64,000 nucleotides of DNA. Origin: Lithospermum erythrorhizon. Lineage: Eukaryota > Streptophyta > Magnoliopsida > Boraginales > Boraginaceae. A model generated the notes under the pieces. It was not told the DNA's origin. It saw only the letters and a list, made by a program, of their open reading frames with translations, and did not search any database. Positions 52,266-64,000 of the stretch are shown piece by piece; the first letter of the stretch is position 1; each line of letters starts with the position of its first letter. The DNA is taken from assembly GCA_019722365.1 (NCBI GenBank), contig JADFUC010000517.1, positions 124,001 to 188,000 on the forward strand, read 5' to 3'. A program made the position numbers and the translations under genes.

Positions 52266-52330
52266 ATATTGTAACGGATTACAATATGTGTACAAAGTTT
52301 AATTGCATATATTGTAAAGGATTACAATAT
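52266..52330. promoter_or_regulatory. Twice-repeated near-palindrome upstream of PME TATA
   Basis: ATATTGTAACGGATTACAAT(AT) at 52266-52287 recurs with one change (A for C) at 52309-52330. Each is a near-perfect dyad (ATATTGTAA / TTACAATAT). A third half-site, ATATTGTAAT, follows at 52331-52340, and ATTACAGTAGCA occurs twice at 52348-52381. Position and repetition suggest transcription-factor sites, but no known factor can be named with confidence. Confidence 0.5.
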
Positions 52331-52387
52331 ATATTGTAATCAACGTAATTACAGTAGCAGATTACATAATTACAGTAGCAATTTGCC

Positions 52388-55300
52388 AATTAGTATTTGC
52401 TACTTCTATGTTATCTTTTACAGCAGTACCGTATTTTTATAATTGTAAATTAATAATAAAATTAATTTTTGCTACTTACATTTTTCTTTTGCAACATATT
52501 AAGAAGCGTAGCAATTGAATATCATTAATAAATAATTTTTTAATCATATTTACTATATAATTAATTTCCATTTTGATGAGATACTTTTAATTTTAGAATG
52601 AAATGTATTGAACAAATTCATTCTAAAAATTGATTCTCCTGAGCATTGCCTTTGAATTCACCTTTTGACATGAAAATAAACTACTCAAACCATTGAGCTA
52701 TACATTCATCTATTCCTTTATTCTACAAGAATGTCTTGTTAAAGGGAATGTAATTCAACCTTTCTTCTTCAAGAATGAGCGACAAAACAATACTTAAGGT
52801 ACTCATAATATTGTGACCTTTGAACTGTATCACCTGGATATCCATATCTTAAGAAGATGAATTGAGTCAACTCGCTTAGATTTAGTGGAGGGTTGGCAAA
52901 TCTTTATCGATGAATGGCTTTGTCTTGACAAATACATGTCAATTTAAGATATACCACAAATCGATTGCCAATAATATGGAATTGTCCATGATAATAAGGT
53001 ATCGAATTGATGAGTATAAATCATCTAAGGGATGAGATTCCACAAGATGACTCTTTATATGTTGTGGTGACATGTATATAAGAGAATGTATTGAACCCGG
53101 TTCAAGTACATAAACGACTTTCTATTTACACATTTAGGAGATTCCGCACTCACCTTTATACGGATTATTCATAACGGTATGAATGAATCAAACTCCTACA
53201 AATGATTTCAAGAATTCATTTGATATGAAATACAAAGATCATGAACAAGTACGCATCATGGTCGATTTATTTTATAAATTTTCTAGTTATGCATCGCTAG
53301 AGAACGGATGTTCCTAAGTAATGATTCCATGTGAATGGATACTTGACATCTCGAGCAAGAAATGTTCCTAAGTAAATGCATCCTTTATGATGTACTTGAC
53401 ATTTCAGTAAATTGGCATCTTAAAAAACTAGAATAAATGGAAACTAGTATAAGAGTTACTTAATATTCAAGTTGAGAACTCGAGATATTTGAGTATAAAA
53501 AGGAAAGAAAGTCTTTTGAGAAAGAAGATAAACTAAGAGTTCAAAAGGTTACTGGAGCTCGACGAAATGTATCATTGTATGTGAAGGAGAAGCATGAAAA
53601 TGGACCTACCATATTTGAGTTGTTTCCATGGTATGGTCGCAACCGCTTACCTTAGCAATCTATGAACCCATCTCATTGGAATATAAATATGGGATTAAAC
53701 CTATATAGTATGCGAGATGGTGAGTAAAATGGTATGTGGAGTTAAAAAGGAAATAAACTAAATTAGACAAATTTATTTTGAACCCGATATTAGTTCTAGG
53801 ATCGATCACACTTAGATTCTTCATATAGAATGTCATGTTAATTATTATCGAACAATTCCTCCGGTAGTCATGAATTTGGTGAGTAATACCCAGTGAGGAA
53901 CTGAGGGGTACAATGAAATTGTTCGGGGTTGGCCTAGAGCACGTTACTTATCAAAACTAAAAAGAATCCTTGGTGGTAAAATTGTGGAAATGCTTATTCC
54001 AAGCAAAATTACATAGTCGATACAACTAAGATTCTATCACCCATAGGGTATAAGAAGTCAATTCCTCAAGATTGCTACTCCCTGGCGCAAAGAGTTTGAC
54101 TATCAAGAGAGCAAGGATATGCAAAAGAGTTGGCTGAGTATAAGTGATATACGTCCACGACTCAAAATTTGAGGAAAAATGCATGGGGCCAACAAGAACA
54201 TGATTTAAACCTATAGACGCAATAAACGATATACCTACTCCGGATTGCTAGCCGTTAACACCACTACTTCAAGAATGTTTTGTATATGGATGTAAAGATT
54301 CATTCTTTCGAATAATGCTAGAAAATTACATGATCATCTTCGTTATATGTCCCACGGACCTAAATGCATGATTCAAGATTTATGAGAAGCCTGGGCTTTA
54401 ATTTTTCCTCAGACTTGTTTGAATATATATGACTTTATTCAAAAAGGAAAAACAATGATATCATATCATTATAATAAAAAATTGGTTCACCGAGCAATAA
54501 AGCATTTTTCCGGGAGAGGTCTTCGGGGTCAGGGATCCAAACAAGAAATCTTTTATTCAAGCCCGGAAATGCGATTGATTGTCCAATCGTGTCCACTAAT
54601 TGGAATCAAGCAATCGAATTGGTTAGTATACGCTTGGTTGTCCTGGGATCGCTTGATCGTAAGAGAGTATGATTATCAACTCTAATCAATCATGAGTATT
54701 TATGTCGAAACAAAGATTCGAATGCATGACCGATCAATCAATGAAACTTAGAAGATTTTATATCTCGTGTCCTAAGGTGTTTCCTCGGGCTTTAACTTAT
54801 GTTAAATGGCGATTCTTATACCAAGCAGGATTCGATTTCACTTTACACGACAAAGTACTTTGACTGCCTAAATGGCCTTCCATAACAGATGATTATAAAA
54901 AGACTTGAATTCGTGATACTACAAGTGTAGTTGTGAAATCTTTGTACACTCGGGATGGAATTTGTAAAACCGGATATAACGGAAAGCAAGGATTTCTCTC
55001 GCCTCTTGGAAAATTAATGGTAATTATGATTTGCATCTCCAGCATTAAGACCGAACTCATACACCCAAGAAAAGAACAGAGTGAGCCTAAAGGCGACACA
55101 AATCTTACCATACTGACCGTTAGAAATCGAAAGTGCAAGGGATCGCTTTTATGGTAATAGCACTAGTAATCGGTTACAAGTAATCGCCCAGGTGTTGAGC
55201 GCTGAAATAGATATTAGATCTCATAAATATGTTCGCCGAATAATTTCTTATCAGACAATCGATATTACTTTACATTTAATTTATATCTCAAATAATATAA

Positions 55301-57500
55301 GTTCGTATATAAGTTCTATTGTTAGACAATTGACATATTAGGATTGAATTCTGCATTAACATTTAGGGGTTATTATGGCTTACAAGGGTCCGGCCATAAT
55401 CTATATATTAATATAATGTTTAGTTAACATAAATTAGTTATATGATGATGGCGACCTGGTATGGCAAGAGGTCACACACGGCTAACATGATCAAACTAGT
55501 AATAATGCATTATAACTTCCCGGTTTAAAGTGAAATATGAAGAAAATATTCGCGTCGAAAAATCGAATCCTTCCGATGTGGATACGACTAAGACATGTTA
55601 TAGGATAATGGATTCCGAAATCTTCTTCAAAAAGCATAATTTTAGAATATTCTATCTAGCATTTTATGTGCCTTTATTTAAGGTAAAAGTAGAAGCGAGA
55701 TGAAATTGAATCCCTCTCCTTGTCAGAAATACTAAAATATATAGAAAGGAGGTCAAGAGTTTTGCTTAGCCCATCAAACCTAAAAAAGAGTGACATTCAA
55801 CAAGCCACTTTCGAGTAAGAAAATCGCTTCATTATTATTTATCTTTTAAGAAAAGATGAAAGCAAAACCTCTCATTCCCAACCCTCTGTTTGTTCGGCCA
55901 TATAGGGGAAGAAAAACCTCGGCTTTTTCTTTCTCCTATTTTTCCTGTGTTCACTTTAATTGTTCTAGTAAACCACGGAAGCGGTTTTAATTCCGTTGAT
56001 GGATTTTATTTTGGCATGTTCCACGCTGTCGAGCCTTCCGATATTAGTTCCGTCAACTTCAAAGGCTCATACATACAATTCTAATTAAATCAATCGCTTT
56101 TATAATCTCAACCGATTTTCTTTGCTCAAATTGCTCCAAACTCTCAAAATTGAAAAAATAAGGTATTTTGCCTTTTAATCTCTTCTTCTTTTCTTTCGCT
56201 TCTTTTCTTCCCTTATTTCTTCTTATGTTCACACTTCACAAAAAAGCTCCCAAATTGATTAAAAAGTAAAAAAATATAAATTTAATTTTCTATAACTTTA
56301 GTTTAATAATTTAATTTCAATAATTTATTATTAATAATTAATTTCTATAATTGTTTGTTAATTTATTTGTTTTCTGTAATTAATTTATGAAATTTAATTT
56401 CTATAACTAATATTTGATTATTTGTTAATTTATTTTGTTTTTTAGTTTGATAATTGTATATTTGATTGTTTGTTTGTTTGATTTTATTTTTTGATATTCT
56501 AACTAGATTAACTTTTATTGTTTGTCTAATTTGTTAATTTCTATATGTTTGTTATTTATGTAACTTTTATTATTTGTAGTTTTTGGTAATCAAATGCTCA
56601 TTTCAAAGTTTATTTCTATATATTTTTTATTTATGTAAACGGATGGATTATTATTATTATTATTCATGTGCTTACTTGTTGTTATTTAAAATAATAATGA
56701 AAGTCTTAGTTTTACCCTGAAATATATATTATAAACTTCATAGAAGATTTTAGAGGAGAACTTAATATATTTTTAACATGGTGGACTAGAAGCCAATAGC
56801 ATAAGAGATTGAATAATACGTATAAAGTTACTTGTGAATCGTTGCTACTGATTCAATATATTGTCTAACACATTTAGGGAAAGTTGCTATAATTTAAAAG
56901 TGCTCTTCTCAACTCTATGATTATTATATGTTGGATATAAATGTACTTTGGTATTTTAATGGCTATTACTCATCTCGGTTGATAATTTGAATGTTGGTGA
57001 ACAATTGATATCTTTTCTTGATTTTGAAGACTTAGCGGCGATTTCTTTTGAAGATGCAGTTTTTAAAGTTCGGTAAATTTTTGCTTCAAAATTCGTTGGA
57101 GTGAAGAAAGTACCATATAATTAAAATTTACGCTTTTTTCATTAAAAGATAGCCAGATAAATCAAGGAGATATTTATCACGATCATTATATATAGTGTTA
57201 TACATCTCCTCAGTATCAAATTAATAATATTTCGCATAATCGAGCCCCTTTAAAATTCCTCCTTCCTGCTTGCCATACTCATCTTCCCAGTCAAACTCAT
57301 CTTCCCAGCCAACAAACAAAAAAAAAACATGGCAGAGGACTTGTAATCACTTTTCCAAGCCAAACTAATCTTCCGAGCAGCCAACAGCCAAACTAATCTT
57401 CCCAGTCAGTAAAGGTGCGAATCGATTACTCTACCTCCAAACCTCCAGCCATTTAATTTTGCTCAGTCGACATCATTTTGTTCTTTCTGAATCCAGCAGA
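52388..57500. other. Intergenic DNA, no gene
   Basis: Mixed sequence without long frames. 53000-55200 has a more balanced composition and may be an old insertion; the frame at 54419-54685 has no recognisable domain. 56280-56520 is a degenerate AT-rich repeat of TTTGTTAATTTATTTG-like words. Nothing can be named. Confidence 0.4.
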
Positions 57501-57529
57501 GGACTCCCAACCCTCCTCAACCAACTCAA

Positions 57530-58350
57530 ACAAATCTCCTACTCCCACGTCCCCACAAAAACCATCCACCAATTCTAACTACACCCTGCCCTTGCCATAT
57601 CAAACATAATACTCATGTTCCGGCTACTCCTTGCATTTAACGTTTCTATATTCTGCTAATGGAATCCTCAAAATTCATCATTATTCCCTCCAAAAGTCAT
57701 CCATCATATTCTTCGCTTTCTTTGAACCCCCCGATTCGGGGAGTAACGAGGATTGGGACACTCTCTTCATGCTAATTGTATCAAGTGGATTTATGCCACT
57801 ATATCTACTGATCTCGCACACAATTATCGGGAAACAGACTTACTGAAGCCATAAGTAATGGCTTCTCTTCGTACTCCCTTCATTAATCTACCCTTCTTCC
57901 ATCATTTCTAAGGCTTGACGATGGTTATATTGGAAGAACTGCCTTGCTAAGCAAGCTCAACACCCGCACAACTCCCATTCCTCTACCGCCAAGAAATCCG
58001 CCTCACCTTATCGGACCTCCTGCCCCAACTGCCTCGCTTTGCCTACAACCCCCCCAAATCCTTACACACGCCCCCAGCCTTATCCCAAAGATGGGCCCTT
58101 GGCCCTACCAACCAAGTACCAATAGGAACTGGCAAGAATGGAAAGCCCGCAAAGACCCATGCACCGGCATTCCATGGCCAGCCCTAGACAATTAGTTTGC
58201 TTATCAAATCACGCTTTGAAATTTAGAATTCTCAAGAAGTTCCGGCCTGGTAGAATAAATCTCCTACTCCCATGTCCCCAACCCATCCAACAAAACCATC
58301 CACAAATGCTAAATTGCACTTCACCCCTTGCTATATCAAACATAATAAAG
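57530..58350. repeat. Pair of direct repeats about 730 bases apart
   Basis: 57532-57612 (CAAATCTCCTACTCCCACGT ... CATATCAAACATAATA) recurs in diverged form at 58258-58348 (TAAATCTCCTACTCCCATGT ... ATATCAAACATAATAAA). The DNA between is C-rich on the plus strand. The arrangement could be an old tandem duplication or the ends of an inserted element. No coding frame is supported. Confidence 0.65.
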
Positions 58351-61300
58351 AACTGAAATGAGCCCAAGGCAAAAAATTTAATAACTGGTTCAAGCTAAAT
58401 CACGCTTGAAAAAATCAGGTCCGTCTGATCAGTTTCGAGTGAAAGGTTTTTTTGTGATTGTGAAAATACGAAATGGACGCGACAACAAACAAATTCCACG
58501 CATAAATCCATGTCTCTCAGCCTCAACTTCACAATGGGAGCAAGGTCTTTCGTAATTTCTACAATCATGCGTGATTGTAAGTATTTTACTAGTTCTTGGA
58601 TAATAGATTATTGTTATCCATCATTCCAGCTTCAAATATGGTAGCATAAATACTTCATATTATATGATGCTTGTGCCTCAGCCATTTGCAATTTAATTCT
58701 GTGACCAATTGTCGATGGTCATGAGCCTCAATTAATCCAAGAATGCTGCCTTATACAGACCCCCACTTTCATGGACCCTGATTGAGTCGGAAATTTCAAA
58801 GTGGACTCTAATATTTGTAGTATTCCCCCAGGCTGCATGCTATGGACGGATAAGCCCCGGATTGCGATGACATCGCAGATTGGGTAATCCCTGCTGCAGT
58901 TAGTCCGGTATTTTCCTTTTGGCTCCAAATTTTCTCAGCCAAATCGATCGATTGGTATTAAACATTAATTCCTCGTTAGTAAATGATCAATATAAGCAAC
59001 ATCAATTAATCCATGGATTGCTGGGATCCTATCATCGCTGGGCCCTCTCGCGGTGCTAGTGACACAAGGATGATTTTTCTCTCGTGTCGTGTGGTTATTT
59101 TATTAGACAAAACCTAAGTTTTAAAGTATTTCTTGAAGATTGATGTTTTAATTAAAAGTTAAATTTGTAATGGAGCAACGGTATTCTGAGTTTCTTATGC
59201 CTATGGATTATTTTCTTCCACCTCATAACAAGGTATCCGGTAATTCACAGTAATGCAAAGAATGGGAGCCGAAAACATAGTATTTTAACGCTGATCATTG
59301 GCGTGTTCTCGGTGCCAATTCTACAATTAAATTGTGGCAGTGCATTTTATCCGCTAAAATGTGTGGACAACGAACTCCTGCCTAGTTTGAACTTTAAAGT
59401 CTCCATAATTAAGTCCTATATAAGTCCTCCTTAAGCAAATAACATTACTACTGTCTGATGTTTGTGTTTTGCCTTACACTGCCAAGTCAGAGTTTATTTT
59501 TAGTTACACTCATGGAAGCATAATAGCTATTATACTTTTATCTAGGTTCTCAAGTGTGTATATAATGAATTTTCATCCTAGTTCTTCTACTCATTGTTCC
59601 TCGACTTCCTCCCTTCGCTGTCTGATCGTATCTCGTAATACACCATAAAATGGTTTTAATGCATGTGAGTTACCAAATGTGGATGGAGATGTAAGTGCCT
59701 CGGCTTCGAAATGAGTCATGCCCGTTCCCTATACCCAACGGCAAATAAAATACCCAGTTCCTTATTGCAAATTCAACAAAGTGTTAAGGCTCAAGCCGTT
59801 CCGCAGAGAATTTTGGGAATTATTTTATAGTTGCGGGAGTCAAGCAGACAACGGCCAAAACACCGCTTGTTCGCTCTTCGGATTATGCCACAATAACGCT
59901 CACAAATTATCATGTCTCCATACCGTTTCAACCGTCACCTTTATCCATGTTCTATAAATCAGGATCATTTAAACAATGAAAATTTCTTGCATTTAAGTAA
60001 TCGCAGTAACAACTAAAGTCCTATAAAGAGGCGCGAATTACGCTGAGCGGCGGCAGGCAATGAAGCGAAATTTCCGTGACAGCCTCAAATGTGTGCTACT
60101 TTGTACGGGTAATCGTCAGATAAAAAGGATGTCGGTTTATATTGCTCAATACTACCATCTCACTACAATCAAATTGCCCAGCCAGTCAATGGGGCTGCAC
60201 TACTGATGTCGAGCGATATCGACGGTTGGTGGATTGCCTTCTTTATCTTTCTTTTTTTACACGCCCCATTTGTCTTTCGTAGCATTGCCCTATCTCGCTT
60301 TATGCTGCTAGGATTCACTGACTCCCCGCTTTACGGGTGGTTAAGTATTTGGTGTGCTGTCCAAGCCGGCGACATTCAAGGCGACAGATCTGCATCTACA
60401 TGTCAGCGTGATTCCGACGGCATTGCCCTTACCGAAGGCCCGGATAGATAAGTGGTTTCTTGGTCAATTTCCTGCCTTCTGAAGTCTAAGAAGCAAGTTA
60501 TGTTTCCACATCTCTTCAAGAGAAGCCAGTAATACAGTCGATGGCTACTTGTGAATTGAAGTGACTTCTCTTCGTTGTTCGTGCATCGATGCATCAATCG
60601 GCGTCGTCGCGATAGTCAATCTCGCTTTATTTAGCCTAATCAAAAGTGATTTAAATATATAGTCGGCCATTTCTTGACGTTATAATGATTTATTTAATTA
60701 TTTGTACGTAATCACGCGGTCTACATCTAAAGCTAGGGCCATGTACATTTTTACAAAAGCCTAGTATCAAATTTTTACTACAAGTTGGGCATTCAGCGAT
60801 ATTCATGCTCCAAGTTCAGTGACAAGTATGTGATGGATTATTATTATTACCATGGCTTCATTTTTGTCAAGTAGTATTGCTGAAGCCTGGTTTACCCCAG
60901 TATATTGTAAACTTCATCAATAATATCGAGAGAGAGCTTATTATATTTTGACAGTAACTTTTATTGTTTGACTAGTTTGTTAATTCATTCTATTTTTCAT
61001 TTGATAAGCTATTATTGAGTTGAATAATAAACTAAATGTGAATCGGCGATTTTATAACTGATGAAAGTAGTTCTAGCCGAAGAAAACTTTTAATTGTGTA
61101 AACCGATTCGCCATCTTGTTAAAAAAGTGAAAAGCATTACTACATTTACCATGTATTTTCGAGTAACGAAAGTAAAAAAAATTATTTCGAAGTTCTCGCT
61201 TCGCTTAACCCGGAGCTGGGTTATCGAGCCGGGCTTTTTTAGCGTGAACGAAATACCGGCGCATCCTCGTCCTTAGCGCATTAGTCACAATCGAGTCAAG

Positions 61301-63090
61301 ACTCTCGGAAGGCGCGGAGGTGACGCATGTTCGTGATTTAACCGGCTTAAAGTTGAAATAGGCTCAGGCAATATCAATATACTAATCGTATTTAAATTAG
61401 TTATTATATCTTGACTTAGTTAATTAAAAACGTTCGATGTGGACCTAACGGACTCATGTAGTATATTGGACATTTATTTGGCCTATCTAAATTAGATATT
61501 GGTAAGAAAAAAATTATAAGAAAGTAGTATTTTATATTATACAATATATAATATTTTAGCTTTATTTTTATCGAGTAATATGCCGAGCGGGTACCGGGTT
61601 ATTCGATAAGCTTATCGAGTAAAAACAGCCTCGAAGTTCCGCTTCGGTTAACCTTTCTGCCGGGTTAAGTTTGAACCCGGGAATTTCGAAGCCTAACGTA
61701 GCTGGTGTCGGATTACCTCGGTCCTTCACAATTATTTAAAACACTAGATACGTATTCAATTACCCTCATGATCTTAACCCCTTTCCTATTACTCACCCAA
61801 TCCTAAAAAATTCACCATTGATTTTTGAGCATTTAAAATGAAGAATTTATGGCGATTTCTTTAATTTAATTTATTATGTATTTTATTTCCGAACTAAATT
61901 TTAATATTATTAATGACATTTGATATATTTTCACCTTTCTAAATGAGTTCATTGCTAATTTGATAGTAGAAGGAATCAAACGGCGTTTTGCTCTTAATAA
62001 TATAAAGTTCAAACATCGATTAGTCCCGAAAGCTGAATATATGGGAATGATTTCTTGCCCCCAATTTGGTGGTATACACCATTTATGAAATTGTATCAAG
62101 CCAGTAAAATTGGAGTATTCAAATTCCACCTACATAGCCACTTTCCGTGACTAACTTCCAACTTTGAACTATACGAATCAAATTGATAATTAACTACCTT
62201 CTAAATCATACACTTAATATATTGAGCTCCCAATTTAAAAATTATATCATCAAAATTTAAAATTAGATAATTTTTTATGGAGTGAAGGTGTAATAAACAT
62301 AGAGTTAAAGTGACCTAGTAGTTACCATTTATCTTAAGTTATATATTGTGTCATACTCTAAAGCAACAGTCATAGCGAAACCGTCGGTAGTTGCTGATGT
62401 TGAAGACATTTTCAGTGTTTGAAGATGCAGGGGATCGACCCCATCGGCAGACCGGTCTCGCCGCAGAGTGCCTCCAATGCACAAATCTGCCGGCTCAGAG
62501 TGGTTCTATCGAGACTCGAGGTCCCGGCCGGGTCTCGGCGTTGACGGGCCACTGTATAGCCTGAATTCATCGAGTGCCATCGAATCGCTATCGGCATCGC
62601 CCCGCTTTAGGCCTCGAAAGCGAAAGCGCGTTCGAAGCAACATAAAGCGGAAGATTAGGTCATAATTTTCTTTTGTATCCAAAAAATTATTCCACTTCTC
62701 TAAATTCATTTTGTTAAAACCCAATAGAGTTGTTCTAATGACTGAATAATCGTAGATATCATCTTTTTAAAGTTAAATTCTAGTAGATTTTGTCATTGAG
62801 AATACTAAATTATAAAGCATTACTCCAATTGAGCAGTTTAGCTCTGATGTGACTTCAGAATAAATTGGCTCTCATGGTGCTCTTTCTAGTTGATTGCAGT
62901 TGTTAAATTGTGGACGACCTCGGCGGGAAATCAGATAAAGATTCTGTTATTTACTTTAGTATTTTCATTTCATTGTCCTGTCTCGTGATTATATGTGGTA
63001 TATTTAGACTCGTAGTGAGCTGCACATATATCTGCTAGCTTATATCGCTCCGCATCCCAACAAGAGTAGCCCAGTAGCTTAATATAATAG
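58351..63090. other. Intergenic DNA with scattered GC-richer patches
   Basis: No exon or RNA gene was recognised. GC-richer patches at 60200-60460, 61190-61330, 61560-61720 and 62410-62660 carry short frames without family resemblance. At 61200-61240 and 61620-61680 similar words (CTTCGCTTAACCCGG / CTTCGGTTAACC..CCGGGTT) recur, together with TATCGAG words, suggesting fragments of one old element. Confidence 0.35.
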
Positions 63091-63099
63091 AGTTGCAAA

Positions 63100-64000
63100 G
63101 GATTCACATTAATCTCCGTGTTGTTATTGATATACATATATTACAAAAAGAGCACCAATAAACTCTAATTATTGAAATTCCTATAGGGTATAGGTGACAC
63201 TCTTTTGTGCAAGAAAAATTTGCTCATTTCTAAAATTACCAAAAAAAAAAAAAAAAACAATGTCATTCATATTGTGGTTGGAGGAAGAAGCCAGGAAGAA
63301 CCGGAAATGTAACCAAGAGAGATATAAGGTTTGGACCTCTGCATCTGTTAATTGCTTAACAAATTTAGCTCGCCCAGCAAGATCCGCTCCTGGACCGATA
63401 TTTCTATATTCTCCGAAAATTACCGTGCTGCCAAAACGAAAAATTATGAAAATTGTTCTTTAAGTTTTAAACATATTATAATATAAATACTATGTTTCTA
63501 GTATCTACATCTAAATTGTTAACCTGGGCAACTTTTAACCATAAATAAAAACATTTGAAAAATAATAATATGAAAAGATTTTTCAATACACATCCAAATA
63601 AAATGGTTTCATCTTTTCTTGTTGAAGGTGAGGCCAGACCTTCCTAGTTACAAATGAAATTGTTTCCTTAAGCAATGAGTTTATATATATATATATCTCG
63701 CGTGTGTTATTTCAAGCCTCATATTATTATATAGGGTAAAGGGGAGATTTATTTATCGTGAAAGATAATAATTTGATCTAATAAAGAAAATATTTTTAAA
63801 ATATGATTGACGAAATGTTCTCAATTAAACACATGAAACCTTCCATTGCCATATTATTATTTAATTATTGTGTATGTGATAAATTCTTCCTTATATTCTT
63901 CCTTATTAACCAAATACATGCTATTCTTAAATGAATTTTTTTTGTAACTTTTCATCAAATTATTAAATGAAACAAACATGAAAAGGAAAGTATATAATAT
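63100..64000. repeat. Duplicated PME 3' block, copy 2 (runs off window)
   Basis: Counterpart of 49200-50060 in the same orientation, about 13.9 kb away. Similarity covers the 3' flank, the last exon and the preceding intron up to the window edge. Confidence 0.75.
63267..63427 (-). pseudogene. Last exon of a second PME gene, one frameshift
   Basis: After a good acceptor (TTGGCAG ending at 63428) the minus strand reads TVIFGEYRNIGPGADLAGRA, then KFVKQLTDAEV, the usual C-terminal exon of plant pectin methylesterases. A net one-base change follows, near 63325, after which the family ending LGYISGSSWLLPP appears in another frame and stops at 63267. The entry phase (one base completing a codon) fits the donor phase of exon 3 in copy 1, which confirms the relation. 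The upstream exons lie beyond 64000, so I cannot say whether the rest is intact. Unlike copy 1, this exon keeps its acceptor and the GPGA segment. Confidence 0.75.

Noticed and set aside
60206..60451. Frame with a hydrophobic stretch as a small membrane protein
   Set aside because: Single short frame in a mixed-composition patch without family resemblance or gene context.

Overview
The window is nuclear DNA of a flowering plant, most probably a eudicot. It is AT-rich, its genes are split by short introns with GT/GC...AG borders, it carries a Stowaway-type MITE and gypsy-type LTR remnants, and every recognisable gene is a plant nuclear family. I can support seven protein-coding loci. Three have intact reading frames and four are damaged or partial. 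Nothing bacterial, organellar or CRISPR-like was seen, and I found no convincing tRNA or rRNA gene.

Layout. About 1-6.2 kb is decayed, repeat-like DNA. 6.3-8.4 kb (minus) is an intact six-exon gene for a small coiled-coil plus PH-domain protein, with a possible 5' leader exon near 10.2 kb. 12.85-17.04 kb (plus) is a GDP-mannose pyrophosphorylase-like (KONJAC/GMPPA family) gene whose splice sites are nearly all readable but which carries frame-breaking lesions in two exons. 18.4-20.2 kb (plus) is an intact SEC13 WD40 gene with an uninterrupted CDS and a 5'-leader intron that contains a complete Stowaway-like MITE. 21.4-23.2 kb (minus) is an intact three-exon B12D-like mitochondrial protein gene. 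25.0-33.1 kb (minus) is a SIN3-like (SNL) co-repressor gene with many frameshifts and at least one missing exon. About 34-48 kb is transposon-derived DNA; it includes a gypsy polypurine-tract/LTR junction, a CpG-rich island and a long A/C-skewed block. 49.4-52.2 kb (minus) is a pectin methylesterase gene of the PPME1-like (pollen) type with splice and frame lesions. 52.4-63 kb is mostly gene-free. 63.1-64 kb (minus) is the 3' end of a second, diverged pectin methylesterase copy, whose flanks match those of the first copy.

The genes do not form a pathway. SEC13 (ER export and nuclear pore), B12D (mitochondria), the PH protein (membrane binding), SIN3 (chromatin), the GMPP-like protein (GDP-mannose, cell wall and ascorbate) and PME (pectin) are ordinary unrelated neighbours. 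The main point of interest is the contrast between three flawless genes and four broken ones side by side. This could be real local gene decay after duplication, or indel errors in the assembly. I found no evidence for an undescribed multi-gene system. The better leads are structural: the MITE hairpin inside the SEC13 leader intron, the duplicated PME locus with a twice-repeated dyad upstream of its TATA box, and the minisatellite inside the PH gene. Exon borders were read by eye against remembered family sequence and could be off by a few bases where lesions occur.
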